NCBI RefSeq assembly: GCF_042100115.1 | Contig: NC_091280.1 | Location: 1,426,001 to 1,490,000 of the forward strand | Direction of reading: 5' to 3' | From: Alternaria dauci | Taxonomy: Eukaryota; Ascomycota; Dothideomycetes; Pleosporales; Pleosporaceae | Length of the DNA stretch: 64,000 bases | Shown here: piece after piece, positions 26,161-39,500 of the stretch | Layout of the letters: each line of letters opens with the position of its first letter | Position numbering within the stretch: the first letter of the stretch is position 1 | The notes under the pieces: model-generated | The model's database searches: none | The model's input: the letters and a program-made list of their open reading frames with translations, nothing else | Told to the model about the DNA's origin: nothing | Made by a program: the position numbers and the translations under genes

Positions 26161-29100
26161 GGAATCGAGTTGCCGAGTTGCTGCTGATGAGTATCCAGCT
26201 ATGGCATTCGAGAGAGCACTTATAGGTATCCATCACGACCACAGTCAATACTTACTTGAAGCAGAACGGCACAAGACACTCCGCTTCATATTAGGTCATA
26301 TGGCAATTGTACACCAAAGCCGCTCTAGTTTGTGGGGTAGCATAGTAGCCAAGGCCGTGGTATAGTCGTAATTGGTGCACGAAAGACCAGCGGGACTTCC
26401 ATTCAATTACCACGTTTAGAACAAACGCGACGGACCAACAGCTACCGCATCGCATCTAGTAGACTATTCCCCCTCATGTGCCACGTGAAAGACAGGATTG
26501 CAAAATGGGCGACAGTTGGGCAGAAAAGTCGGCGTCCATGGAGACAATGTTTCTGAATTCCTCCGGTGCTAACCAACGATGTAATATATCCGCGACGATC
26601 TTGCCAGAACCAGCGTGACAATGAAACGCGAATCATGCCCGACATAGGAGGCGGGAACAACAAGACTAACCACGACCACGCGATCAAGACTCGACAGTAG
26701 GAAAGGTCATAGATACTTCTCCGCGTGACGGCGGAGGCGTTCCAAGCTGCAAGCTCATCGAATGTGAACGTGAAATAATCCCGCAGGGTCCTCAGTCTCA
26801 CCTCTCAGATAAGCCTGATGTTTCTCGGGTGATTCGAAAAGAAATATCGTGTTTCACTTTCGATAAAGTTCTCGTAACGGGGTTTCCGAGCGCCTAGTAC
26901 GCGTTGCAGGATAGGATAAATGAGCTATATGTGCTCGTTCAAACTGAAACGACCCTGTACGTCCCGGCCAAAATCGAGAATGTGATGAGGAGATGAGAAA
27001 TCAAACGAAGGACCAGCAAGCAAGAAGAATTGTCGCGGCGATCAAATCGAGAAGTGACACTAGGGCCAATTCAGTAACCCGGACGATGATGGAGTTCATC
27101 AACCGGTGGCCGCATACTGTAAAAGCAAGCAGCCCCAGAATTCTGACAAGACTGAAAGAGCGGAAGAAGTCGTTGAGAAGAAGAAAGTTATTGTCCGAAT
27201 TTGCCCCACCGCTCGCTTTCCCTGGATGATGTCGAGCATAAGGCTGCAGGACTGCAACGTGCACATGGAAACGTCTGCATGCACGTCGCCAAGCTGAGAT
27301 GTGAATGTCGGTCCTCCTATTTCCTGTCCCTGCGAAGTGATACGGTCCAGGTCATTTCAATATGACACGAAAGATTGGTGCCGAACCGTGTACTACTGAA
27401 CCACTCCGGCACTTCGTGTCGAAGGACCAAGGTAAGGATAGCTATGGCATTGTTCAGTCCTCCCATCTCCATACTAACGGCCGCGAAAAGGCTTTCAGAA
27501 AAGTTCCATTCTGTGACTTCATAATTTTGCTTGCGTTCCCTAAGCAAGAAACATTGGGATTGTGGAACTGGAGGAGATGTGCTGGCCACACGCCATTTAC
27601 AAAGAGTGTCCAGGCTCAACAACAAGTACTACATGTTAATCAAGCGGATTTATCAAGGCGGTGATGGCACGGCGGATGCAATCGTGCGGGACAGACATCT
27701 AGTGTGGGGGTTTTTGGAGCTATGCAATATGGACGAAGTTGACAACGCCGCCAACTGTCAGCAAGTCAGGTCTCGATGGTGAGCAAACCACCGGTGAGTT
27801 CGCCTGACGTGGGCGGTCAGTGTTGGATTCGAGTCATCCAATAGTGGGACAAAACTTTGGTGTCACGATCCTTTTGCTAGACGCCGTTTTGCGCCTTTCC
27901 AACTCGGAATATTCATACACACCGTCACATGCTCGATGATGCAGTCAAGTCTGATCTGGCTGAAATCGCGCATTGGCCCCCATGCCGTGCAACCCGCGTC
28001 TTGCTGATGGGTTGCAGAGAGCTGACCTGGTGTAGCGGTGCACCGAACTGAGATCTGGGCTAGTGTCGTCGCGTGGCGTAGCCGAAGGTAGCGTTACAGA
28101 CGATGACCACGAGTCTGGTGTTGCTTGTCTCAGTCCCACGCGAGGCGTGGCGTAAGACGTGGGCAGCAGTATCGATAGTCAAAGGTGCACGGCGTAACTT
28201 GCCGTCCCAGCTAATGCCCCGCAGTGTCGCCGTGGGAGCCAGAAAGTGACATTATCAGGGACGTGGTACCAGATGAAGCAAGGAGAGGTCTGTCCTGGGG
28301 TAGGTTTCAGGCCCAAATTTGGGGATCTGAATGTGGAAGAAGAATAAGACAAGAGGGCAAAGCAAAACGTTGTGGTGTATCATCCCACACCTTCAGCTCT
28401 TCTCCAGGATAGCCCTGGAACGTGCTGCACAATGAGGCTCGGGCCGGTTAGGGCCGGAAAAGTGACCTGGGCTATCAAGTCTGACCCCGGGTCCGCGTAC
28501 ACGGTTGATCGACCATAGCGGCCGAACGCGTACAGTATCGAATTTTCCGCGCTCGGCTGCGGCAGAGCGCTCTTTCTGACAAGGATCCCGCACCTCCTGA
28601 ATAATCTTCGTGTTGGTCAGGCGAAAGAACGCGTGACCGGTTGCTCTGCGCTGAATGCTTCTTGACAACCTGTATTGTATTTGTGCTACGCATGTCCACA
28701 GATAGTAGCCGCAATTAGAAAAACAATCGCATCGTTCATGGAATGACTGAACGTGGTGGTGCCGAAGGATACCGAATGTCCGTGCTGGAACATTCAAATG
28801 GGTGTACGGCATGAAATTTGACAGCAAAGGCTGATCGTCCGCTGTCCGCGGCTCACCACCAGGGCAATATGACCCGAGAACCAACATCTCGTAGGAGTAC
28901 CATCGAGAGACAATAGGCATAAGAAATTGCGGTTCTTCCTGGAAGTTTTCTCTGCCAATGACATCCTGTCGAGAATGACGCACAAGCATTTCAGCCACCG
29001 CCGATTCCGACTTTCTAAGGCCCGAGCCCTGCGAGCACCGTCACAGTTCCTCACCTCAGCCTCTTCCAAAACAAATCTCGCCAAGGCTAGGCGGAAGCGG

Positions 29101-29211
29101 GGGGTAGACCGCGGTGCCCTAAAATCTCCTGCTTCTCTTGCTCCCTGTGATTCCAGAAACTAGCTGGCTTTCTTTGAGCGTCGTTCGTTGTCCCCAGGTC
29201 ATCCAGTCGCC
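26161..29211. other. Gene-poor stretch, about 3 kb
   Basis: I see no supported gene. The longer open frames (26442-26801 minus, 27317-27625 minus, 28393-28998 minus) lack recognisable domains, repeated motifs or intron structure. No transposase fragment or terminal repeat was recognised. Base composition looks similar to the flanks by eye. Confidence 0.45.
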
Positions 29212-29815
29212 ATGAGTATTCGGATAAATGCGACGGTGCAAGAGGCCCGAACAGCTGCAAACCACAGCCAGGAACAATGGGACCGATTCTATGTAGGTAT
29301 GCTCTTGTCGCAAGGGTATGCTTGGCTAACGAGACTAGTTCATAACCAAAGACGAGGCCAGGCAGCTTGCGGAGGCGCACCCTGACTGGAAAAGATGGAT
29401 CCTCATCCCCGCGAACGAGAAAGAACAAATGCTGGAGAGGATCAATACCCGCCTTCGAGCTGAGGGTATTCCACCTGTCGAGATGATAATTCTGAAATGG
29501 CGAGTGTCACAGCTCCTCCGAGACATCCAACGGAAATACGGTATGTGCATTGCTGCCCGACTCTGGTGACTCGACTTAGCGGTCAGCTGTAGGAACACAC
29601 TGTACAAGTACATTAGCTAATCCAGATGGTTTGCAGAAGCCGGCAGCATGCTACAAGGAATGCCCAGTACGAGCTCAGGGTCAGGGTCGGGGTCAGCAAT
29701 ACAAGTACAGACAGCCCAATCGCCTCCGGACAGCAGCGTTCAATCATCGAGCCCACAGCGAACGGAATATTCACCAAGCGAGACTCGTCCATACGACCCA
29801 ATACGGGATGTGTAG
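29212..29815 (+). CDS. Small intron-rich protein, unknown function
   Basis: Three exons: 29212-29292, 29339-29540, 29637-29815 (153 aa). Phases match and introns have GT-AG ends with CTAAC/CTAAT branch sites. The first two exons make a compact charged domain: DRFYFITKDEARQLAEAH, then WKRWILIPANEKEQMLERI and PPVEMIILKWRVSQLLRD, probably helical. The last exon is Ser/Pro/Gln-rich and disordered. I do not recognise a family. The end is uncertain: a 41-nt intron (29810-29850, weak GTGTAG donor, TTTTACAG acceptor) would replace the last residue and stop with about 34 more residues ending at 29955. Confidence 0.65.
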
Positions 29816-32800
29816 TACCCAAACCATCGGAGGAAATCTGTCTTTTACAGCGCGCGTTCAATGTCGACAAAGGAGCACCCGACCAACATCCGGTATTCGA
29901 GCCTAATACCCCGACCGCAAGGCGCGGTATGGACAACGAGGATAGAGCGAGCTAGCGAAACCACCTCACAATGAGACGGAGCGCGATAGGATCCAGCAAG
30001 CTACCTTTGTGCAATCGCGGCGGGAGGCTTCGAGGAGACGCATCGGCAAGAGACATCGATTCGTGAGAAGCTGACTATATGATCGCAGTGCTCGGTGCGG
30101 CCACACCGAGCGCGTTCGACTCGATCTTGTGTATAGTGCTTTGGTACGTAGCCCGGGCAGTGCTGAGGGTGTGGTATGCCGTCCAACCCAGCTTTTGCCT
30201 ACTTTCAATATCTTTTGCTTTTCCCTGTACCTGCAGTCCTCGAAACGTCTCAATTCTCCGACGCTGGCTGCTCATTATTGATTGGTACACAGCATGCACT
30301 TGGTCTTGGCGTGGTGGCTTTTCCGTCCGCGTGCATTGTGCATATAGCCCAATCTCGAAAGAGTCGGAAACAGTCCTAGTTCTAGACCGTGCGTCCTATC
30401 TTCCGGTCCCCTCTGGCCTTTTCTTTTTTGACGCTGCGTACTTGCATGTCCCCAAACTAAGAGCAATGCATTGCAGCAGCATTTGGAGTTACCACAGCCT
30501 TGTATACTGTGTTGTTTCAAGGGCACGACTCATTCGCTGCTAACAGTCGAAGATCGTACCACCTGTATCCGTGGCTCGTGCCAACGTCGTTGCATGGTGA
30601 GGACCGATGACGGTAGAGACGAGGTGCGTAAGCGCAACGCAAATCTTGTATGACGCAGCTGCAAACAGGCTGACGGCGTGTCCTTTCGAGCCGTGACCAG
30701 AATCCTTTGGTCGTTTGGTTGTCCCTGCTACCGTGTCAGCTGCTTACCATATGGGCCTGCTCCTACTCCGAGGCACTCCTGTCCATCGCTGGAAGCGTAG
30801 GTAATGGATATCCATCGCCTGCAGAACCCATCGGACATGCCTAGAGTGTCGCGCTTCAAGGGAACCAAGGGGTTATAGGCGTGCACACGTGTTCTCGGCT
30901 CGCTGGCGGAGAAACTCTTGCAGGAGCGTCGTGACATGAGAGAGAAGTCGCACGTTGGTGTGGCAACCATGCCATTGTGTCGGAGAACATGGGCATGTAC
31001 GGCATCTTGGATGGCAATACCGAAATGGATGATAGCTCGATGATGAAGATGAGAAGGTCGTGAAGGGTGGTGACAGAACGTGTCCGACGTGACTGCCTCC
31101 AAAGTATGGTACCCTAGCAACTAGTACTGCCCTCATCCATGTCAAAGGGTGGCCACACCCACATCCCATCTTCAAACTCTTGTAGACAACGGTCTTTTGC
31201 TGCCTCTGTACTCCACCGCCTTGTTGAGCAGACTGCAATACGCGTCATGCAGTCCACGTTCACGCGTCGTCACTGGGAGTGAATTGGGTGGCACAGTCGC
31301 TACTACCCGCATCGCTATACCGCGCCTGCTAGCTCCTTCCATATCGATGCTTCTTCGCACACAGTTTGGACGCTTCCTCTAATTCGCGGAAGACGAGAGT
31401 CAAACAACTCGACATTTCAGCCAGAGAATTGCCCTTCTGGACTCGGCCTTCTACAAATCGACGAAACGCATTGCGCGCTTTGGACAATGCTTACCATGAC
31501 CGACGGCCTTGCTGCAGCTCGAATCAAGACATTTCTGATGTCAGTTAGTGTGCATCTTGCCCACAGAGCTTCGCCTCTTGTCCAGGAGTCTTTCACTCTG
31601 GTGAGCTGCCAAGACCCGCAAAAGGCGAGCACTAGCTGCCGTTAGACGGCTGCTCTTCTCCGTAGGCTACTCCGACGCCTTCCCTGTTCTCCTCCAGGGC
31701 TCCCGCTGCGTTTTCCATGCTGCCGACCTTATTGCGGGTTGTAAGCTGGTACCGTCTCACGGAATGATCGAAAGTCCATGCTGGCCGTTGAGATGAGATT
31801 GTCGGGTAGTGGCGACTATATGCCCTTCACCTGGAGGGATTCCCGAACAGCAGCAGTAAGTGACACTTACAAACTCATTGTATCTTGACTGTAGGTTTCC
31901 GTGTGGTAGCACGACCGCGTGGCACCGCAGAGTGACACGAGAAATCCTGCCCTGCGGGCCTGCACCTTCATCGTAGCAACGAGACGGACCACCCGGTGAC
32001 CCCTCCACGAGGCGGACGTAGCTCCGTCACCGATACAATTCACTGCAGACGTGTATCCACCGTATCCACCTCGAACCCGATGCCTGTGTCCAAGGCTCCA
32101 CCCGCACCGTACTACGATCACGCGAATATGCTCGGTAGCTCGGCTTTGACGCCCACGTATACTTTTCTGGTGGATTGCGGAGTAGTGCCGTCAAGATGAC
32201 TGGGCCTAGCATCTGCAGTTGAGCTGGGCATGATACCTACCAGGCGCAGCTTCATGTACATTGGTGGAGCCTGATGCAGAAGCAGGCTTCATGCTGCATC
32301 TGACAGCACACGGCTTGCTGTAGCCACATCATGCCAGAAGTGAGGACCGGGCCCATACATATCGTCTCTCGTTCCCGACTCTCTGCTACGCTATCTGCGA
32401 CCAAATGTTATACGTTGACTTGTGCCGTTGTCTGGTCCGCAAGCTCCTTCTGGCGAGGACAAGAGCAACACTGTCTAGCCCTGGCGTCTTTGGGCGAAGA
32501 GCCAGCGTGGCTAGCTCGGACGGCCGCTTCGGCGTTTCCGCTTTGCCATGTCCACAATATAGAGATGATGCTATGTCCAATGAAGCCACGGATTTGCAAG
32601 CATCGGCTTACGCCACACTCACTGAACATGTCAGCTATCGCTCTGCGCCATCCCTCGCTGCTGTTCTTGCATACATTGATAGTACAACACGCGCTGGTCA
32701 CTCCGAGTGTCCATGGCTTACGCACGCGTTGGTACCTACGAAGATTGGGCTAGCGCCTTCAGACCACACTGCTGCTAAGTTCAGGGCTGCATCATGCTGC

Positions 32801-33562
32801 GAGCTATTGTCCATATTGGTGATCACTAATAGAGGTGTATATCCTGCTAGCCTTGCTCATCAAGACATGCAACTGCATAAGTACTTTCAACAAGCAAAAT
32901 CAGCCGTCATAAGCCTCTTGCGTCCTAGGGAGTAGTCTATGGAAGTTTATTGCGATGGGATGAGTGTTGATGCTCGTGCAAGCTAATGTAATACTGTCAA
33001 TAAACTTTGTGCGGTAGTACCTTTGCGGTTGCATACACATTTTGCTTGTTATGCGCCGTGTCCCTGGTGAAGCAAGTAGAGTGTGCTTAGCGACTGCAAG
33101 AGTTTTCTATGCTCAAGAGCCTTTGCCTATTGAAGCAGAAAAAGAGTCTCTGGGTAAGTTACTCCCCAAACCTCCGGTGGCGGCATGATGGGATTCCAGA
33201 CTAGATTCAATGCCGACCAACCATACGAATTAGCCGGTAGCACAGTGTAAAGTTCAAGAGGGCGTTCGAGACGGGTAATTCAAACAATCCAAACGACAGA
33301 TCCCTGACGTGGATTGTCAAACATGGCGGCACATTATTTGAGCCAGATCAGTCAAATTTACAAAGACTCGCAGTCGAGACGGTGCCCCATCGCCGGTGGA
33401 CATAGTGTCCTGGTATCATTGATATCATAACCACAGCCAAACGTAGCTATCCAGAGATCGCAATGATTCCCTTTCCCATGCCACGAATGTATTCATGTCA
33501 TAATTCATATCCCCTTTCCCCGTTTTTTTCTGCCTTTTCGTCATGTGCTGGTCTGGAGCCGA
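29816..33562. other. Gene-poor stretch, about 3.7 kb
   Basis: No gene is supported beyond a possible extra exon of the preceding gene (to 29955). Open frames such as 30079-30543, 30873-31238 (minus) and 32405-32935 have no recognisable domain and no consistent exon structure. The last kilobase before LSM1 is AT-richer, as expected for its 3'UTR. Confidence 0.45.
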
Positions 33563-34435
33563 CTACCCTTGCATGCCGAACCCAGGCTCAATACCAGCCT
33601 GCTTCAGCGCCTTTGCTTTCCGTAAATCGGTTTCCTTTTTCTCTGCTTTCTGGGCTGCTGCCAGCGCCCGTACTTGGTCTTCTTCGGCGAACATTGCGCC
33701 TCTGGGGTGTTCTTCTCGGTCGAGATCGACGGTTGCGCATATGGTGACGTTCTCGCCTCTTACAGTCATGACGCCAGGGAGTTTGACGTCGTTTATCAGC
33801 CAACGTGGGATGGAGGGGTCGGACGAAGGCGATGCGTCGGGGTTGCGGGCTGCTATTCGCTCATAGCATTCTGTGAGGACGAGGTTCGCTGTACGTTGTC
33901 AGCTCATGTGCCAATGATGCGAAGAGAGCTGATGGTAGACGCACCGAACTGGTCGTATGACCGTAATATGCCAATGTACTCTTTCTCGTCGCGCAGCAAT
34001 ACGTCAACCTTTTCTGGATCGTGTCAACGTCATGTCCTCTGAGGTGCCATGCAAGGTGTTTCCCTACTGTCCACCATGTCCAACAGCATCGCCGATGTCA
34101 GGAAGGCTTGCGGCGGAAGGTCGACGGGCAGTACTGGCGGCGGCGCCTGCCCTCGTGCACCACCGAGTACATTGGGGCCGTGTTGCGGGGGTGGAGTGGC
34201 ACTGTATACGCCTTCGTAACCTGGGCGGCGTTAGCACGGCGCCATTGTGCCGGTCGGGCGGCGGGCATGGCTCACCAAGAGACGGCGATGGGCCTCGTGG
34301 GGGTTCTGAGACTTGGGGCTGGAGCTGTCCCGGCGCCTGCATAGAGCGCTGAAGCATGGCATTGAAGTCCGGGGCCATATTCGGGGCTCCTCCAGCCTGC
34401 GCGGGGCCTCTGGGTGGGCGCTGGTTGAAAGCCAT
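33563..34435 (-). CDS. LSM1: Sm-like protein LSM1
   Basis: Four exons: 34435-34276, 34220-34068, 34013-33945, 33888-33563 (235 aa). A Pro/Gln/Gly-rich N-terminal extension of about 90 residues is followed by the Sm fold: FLTSAMLLDMVDKKVDVLLR (Sm1), EYIGILRSYDQFANLVLTE and later LPGVMTVRGENVTICATVDL (Sm2 with its RG signature). The C-terminal helix is Lys/Ala-rich (KKETDLRKAKALKQAG), typical of Lsm1. Lsm1 gives identity to the cytoplasmic Lsm1-7 ring, which binds oligoadenylated mRNA 3' ends with Pat1 and promotes decapping. The extension is longer than in yeast Lsm1. All splice phases agree. Confidence 0.93.
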
Positions 34436-35198
34436 TGCGTCGAGTTTGGTGGTAGATGGAGAGGGGACGGTAGCGACGTTTCTTTAGCGGTTGCAAGAGG
34501 GCGATGGATGTGGCGCTATCATGGCGAGGCGGCGTACGTCTTGTTCTGCCTTCGCCCGGTGTTTACGTCGTCGACGCTGCCCTAAATCGCCAACCGTTCG
34601 CGTATGCCAAGCCCCGCTAGTCATGAACATTGCAAGGCAGGAGACGGTCTTGCATGCTTGCACCCATCTGCCACCCAACTCTGACTCCTTGCCTATCTTC
34701 TGATGCACTCATTCTGAAATATGAAGCGCTGTCTGCCCAAGCCTGGTCTTGTCATGGAAACAAGCTCCTGGAAGAGACATGCGTCCACCTGAACAGACAA
34801 CTAGGTACCCAGGTAGTGTTTGCGCAGCTTCAGTATTGACCTCAGCACACGCACTATACACATATCACGGCAGTCCTGTAGTCACCAAGTGCGCATCCTG
34901 CCTGGTTCTGCTCGGGTAGGCGATGCTCTTATTCTTCCGTTGTCCAGCATCCATCGTTGTGCAATCGAGAGAGGAGGACTACCTAGGTATAGAAATGGGC
35001 GAATCGGAGCCGAGCTACGCCGCAGCATAGCGCTACGTCAAGGGCGACCCTTGGTCTCTACGCACTCTCCCTTCTTCGTCTTCATCCAATCCCAGTTCCG
35101 TCACCCATACAATACCGAGTTTCAACACCTCGTCCTTCAACAGTACTGTTCAGTCAAATCCATCGGTAAACCACACACATTCGATACTCCTGTTCACG
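34436..35198. promoter_or_regulatory. Divergent promoter region of LSM1 and SDR genes
   Basis: Between divergent genes. Pyrimidine-rich stretches precede the SDR start. The open frames seen here continue into or mirror neighbouring genes and show no domain. Confidence 0.45.
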
Positions 35199-36206
35199 AT
35201 GGCTGCTGCTATGTACAGCGTCTTCAAGCACAAATGGATCACACCTCCAAAACAAGTTCACGAAGACTATACCGGAAGGAATATCATTGTCACAGGTGCG
35301 AGTTCCGGTATCGGTGTAGAGGCGGTCTTCAAGTTTGCAAGACTGGGTGCCGCCAAAGTTGTCATGGCGGTACGGGATTTGAAGAGAGGCGAATCGACCA
35401 AGTCTGCTTTGGAGGCTCGTCTAGGACGCCGCGATCAGCTGGACGTCTGGGAGCTGGACATGATGTCCTACGACACTGTAGAGGCCTTCGCAAAGCGCGC
35501 AAACGAGCTTGACCATCTGGACATAGCAGTGCTGAATGCCGGCACTCGACGTGTCAAGTTTCTACAGTCGAAATATGGGTGGGAGGAAGACATACAGGTC
35601 AACACACTGTCCACAACCCTCCTGGCCATTCTACTTTTGCCAAAACTCAAAAAGTCGAAACAACACACTGGTAAAATTCCTATCCTGGAGTTTGTCAACT
35701 CTGGCCTGCACCAGAGCGCCGTTGTCGCGCCTGAAGTCCGTCAGAAGCCCAGCGTACTTGATCATTACAACAGGGAAGAAAACCATAGGGAGGGAAGCCA
35801 GTACAGCTTCTCCAAAGTCTTCCTTATGTACGCGACCAAGAAGCTTGCCGACGAAATATCGTCAGGCGATGTTATCATTACCAGCGTCTGCCCCGGTTGG
35901 GTCAACACCGATCTAGGTCGCGATCATTTCTTCCCTGGTGTACACGTATTGGCTTTCTTCTTCATCTTTTTGTTCATGAGAACGCCTGCTGCTGCAGCGA
36001 ACATGGTGCTAAGTGGAACGACACAGGGCGAAGCTTTGCACGGAAGGTTCTGGCGACACGACAAGATTCAGCCGGACGGGCCGAGCTTGCGAGGGCCTGA
36101 GATGAAGGAGCTGGGTGCGAGAATGTGGGTGGAGATTGTGGATGCGTTGGACAAGGACGTGGCAGGTGTGAACCAGGCCATCGACGCGGCGTTGTCGAAG
36201 CGGTGA
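35199..36206 (+). CDS. Short-chain dehydrogenase/reductase, retinol-dehydrogenase-like
   Basis: Single exon, 335 aa. It has the classical SDR elements: nucleotide-binding TGASSGIG (about residue 33), NAG in AVLNAGT (about 115), and the active-site YSFSK (YxxxK) after SQ. The sequence VRDLKRGE after the second strand, with a basic residue at this position, is typical of NADP-using members. A hydrophobic segment (VLAFFFIFLFM, about residue 248) after VCPGWVNTDLG may anchor it to a membrane. The substrate is unknown; related fungal enzymes reduce carbonyls of lipids or secondary metabolites. The start is the first ATG, and MAAAMYSVFKHKW is a common N-terminus in the group. Confidence 0.88.
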   Translation: MAAAMYSVFKHKWITPPKQVHEDYTGRNIIVTGASSGIGVEAVFKFARLGAAKVVMAVRDLKRGESTKSALEARLGRRDQLDVWELDMMSYDTVEAFAKRANELDHLDIAVLNAGTRRVKFLQSKYGWEEDIQVNTLSTTLLAILLLPKLKKSKQHTGKIPILEFVNSGLHQSAVVAPEVRQKPSVLDHYNREENHREGSQYSFSKVFLMYATKKLADEISSGDVIITSVCPGWVNTDLGRDHFFPGVHVLAFFFIFLFMRTPAAAANMVLSGTTQGEALHGRFWRHDKIQPDGPSLRGPEMKELGARMWVEIVDALDKDVAGVNQAIDAALSKR

Positions 36207-36511
36207 AAGTTAGCGTAGCCAGAGTGCAGAGTGGACATGAAGCAGAATGTCGAGAATCTTGCCACGCAATTGTGTTGTGCGATGGTCGTGAATTGCCAAA
36301 CAAGATGCCGTCTGGGCCAGACCAGACCCCAGCTGGGGGGGCTGCGTGGGCTAGGCACGCGGGTTGGCGCATGCACCTCGACATGACGTATCGCAGCCGG
36401 GTTGGAGCATCATCAACGCCTGCCTGGAAGATGCGTCTCGAGTCTCCACAGCCTGCACATATCATCAATCCTTCCGTACGGCAAGACAGCTGCAGCCGCA
36501 GAGTCGGCTGA
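36207..36511. other. Short intergenic between SDR and APP1-like genes
   Basis: About 300 bases between two plus-strand genes. It must hold the SDR 3'UTR and the start of the next transcription unit. Nothing else is seen. Confidence 0.5.
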
Positions 36512-39500
36512 ATGCCCAAATCGCCCTTCCGCCGCAAGCCCGCCGCCCACGCTCCCTCGTCCCTCTTGGGCTACCTGTTCCCCAGGAGTCGGGCACGCGC
36601 GCGCCTCCATCTTTCCAAACTCCGCCACGAGACATTCCCGTCGCTCAAGCAGAACGCCAAGTCGCGCATATACAAGTACATCGTCTACCGCCAGGCCGTC
36701 AGGGCGCGCGGGAAACAGTCCATCTTCCAGCGTCTACGGGGCTACACACGGAGGTTGAGTGGCCGCAGCTATCTGGAAGATGCCGCACGGCTGCGACGAC
36801 AGCAGATAGCCAAGCGCCCTGGAAACACCGAAGTGGGCAATCGAGCCATGTCGTACCAAGAGAGCTACGAGGCGCGAGAGCCTGGCACGCGGAGACGCAA
36901 GCTGGCGGGCTACCTCAAGGCTGCAAATGAACTGCGACAGACCTACACGCAACAGTATGCATCCAACTGGAGTAGCAAAGAAGCACAGTACGACTACGAG
37001 GACGACACGCCCGGCGGCTTCCCTGATGCAGCCGTCGTCCGGAGCGGCCGGGAGGAGATGATACTCTTTCCCAGCTATGCCAGGAGACACATCAAGAGGA
37101 AGCCAGAAGCACAACCAGGTACTATACAAGAAACCGAGGGCCAAGGGCGCGATGTTCGAGACTCGGCCGGCGCCGGCGACGCTGAATTCTGGAAGCAGCA
37201 ATGGAACAACTACGAGGACGACAATGCAGTAGTTGACGTTGACGTTCGTGGCTGGATATACTCACCACACAGGGGGCAGATGTCGCGGAAGCAGCGGCTG
37301 TTCATTGGACTTGCACGCCAGCTCGTTGGTGTACAGGCGCCTGCTACGCCGGCCACTTCGTCTGGAGATAATAGCCGTGATACAAGCCCGCAACGGCATG
37401 GCTTTCGCGAACGGGCCCAGTTGCGCGACGCTCAGCAGGATGAAGCCATCGCGGCCAAGGAGGCCGAGGAAATCCTACGCCGGGGCGAGAGAGAGGCGAG
37501 GGCGGCGGCACGCGGTGCCTACAGTGAAAAGCCTGCCAAGGATATAGACGATACACAACTATATCGAACAGAGACCGGGAGCAGCATGCGACCAAACAAT
37601 GGCAGGACCCACCAACTCGCTCACAGCACATCCAAAGACTCGATGAGGAGCGAGGCCAGTATCCAACCGTTGCAGAAGCGGGGTTCGTGGAACCAGCCTT
37701 CTGAAATGAGCGCGTCAGAACTCGCCGAAGCCAACGCCCGCCTAATGGCCCGCCTGCGACACTTCCTTGCCATACCAATGGCCAACACACCCATCAGCGT
37801 CTTCTTTTACAACGAGAAGATATCCAAACAGAGGACTGTGTACACCGACGCTGCAGGTCATTTTAGTATGAGCGCGGCGTTGGACTTTGTGCCTACCCAT
37901 GTTCGCATCTTAGCCTCAGACAAGCTCTCGGCAACAGAAGAAGTAATCGTTACTTCCTCGCAAGGAATTAGTGTCATCAGTGACATCGACGACACAATAA
38001 AGCACTCCGCAATTGGGAGCGGCGCCCGTGAGATCTTTCGTAATGTTTTCATCCGCGATCTTGTTGATCTCACTATTGATGGTGTCAGAGAGTGGTACAA
38101 TAGGATGGCAGAGCTGGGGGTCAAGTTCCACTACGTCTCCAACTCACCCTGGCAATTGTACCCTGTCATCTCAAAGTACTTCGAGTTAGCTGGATTACCT
38201 CCAGGCTCGTTCCATTTGAAACAATACAGCGGCATGCTCCAGGGAATATTTGAGCCCGTGGCTGAGAGGAAGAAGGTCACGTTGGATAAGATAGCAAGAG
38301 ACTTCCCAGAGCGGAACTTCATATTAGTCGGCGATAGTGGTGAGGCTGATCTGGAGGTTTATACCGACTTTGTACTAGAGAACCCAGGACGAGTTGTCGC
38401 CGTGTTCATTCGCGATGTTACCACCACGGATAGCCCGGGATTCTTCGACCCTTCTACTGGATTCTCGCCTAGCGATCGTTCCTCGTCGTCAAACCAGCGT
38501 ACCAGTGGCGGGAGCTCGGCTGCTTCTACCAAGGCTCGACCGCCGTCTGAAGAGACCGATCCTGAGCTGAGAGCTGCTATTGCAGCATCTTTACGTGACA
38601 TGGATGCGGACAATGGCAAGCGTTCCAAGTCAATGTTTCCGCAAACCAACAACGAGCAACAGCCAAATTTGCCTGCAAGGAAGCCCTCTTCGCAAAGCAC
38701 ATCACAGAGAGGTTCTCCGGCCAATCTAATAGACCTCTCGTCCGACGATGAAGTAGACGACTCGCCTGCCCTCAGCAAATTCAACAGCGAAACCCAGGCT
38801 GACAATGAAAGACATCGTTCGTCAGTCGCATCGAACGCAAGTGTCAAGTTTGCGCCTCCGCCTCCCAAGAAGCCAGTCGCGTTACGAAGCCCATCGAGCG
38901 AATCTACGTCTTCCAATACCCTGCCCTCATCCAACCCACGACCACAGCCACCAAAACCCCGGAAGACCTCGACCGCAATCGGTCAATCTAGCCCGCTCGC
39001 ACAGCAGGATAGTAACGCAGAGAAAACAAGCACTTCAGCGCCTTTCAGGCCTCCAGTGGGCCCCAAACCATCCGTAAGCTACCAGAGTCAGGCATCAACA
39101 GATCAGCAGTCTTACGCTGGCATGGCTCGCGATAAGCTATGGTCTGTTTACAGTAATTTGCCTGCATTGCGATCAACAGAAGAGCCTGGCTCCAATGCGT
39201 CTAGTCTAGATGTCACTAGTGTTCGTAAAGGTCCACCTCCACCTCCACCTCGTCGTGGTAATCGCGATACAGCTTCAAGCGCAGCATCCTACGTAAGCTC
39301 CAAAGCTTCGTCAGCATGGCAACACGCCCCCTCTATACCCTATCATACCCGCCCACAGGTCACATCTGCGCAAACATCTCAGCCTTTCTCTACTGCCGTG
39401 CCGCGACAAGGTATCAATCGCACCAGTACCGGCAGTACGCTGGGCGGTGCTGCAGGCGAGCAGTACGGTACAAAGAAGGAGCAGCTTTGGCGCCAGAGAT

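Noticed and set aside
27815..27845. Possible tRNA T-arm (GGATTCGAGTC)
   Set aside because: No matching acceptor, D or anticodon arms could be laid out around it.
28393..28998. 201-codon open frame on the minus strand
   Set aside because: No recognisable motif and no intron signals; composition rich in Arg and Cys like random GC-rich frames.
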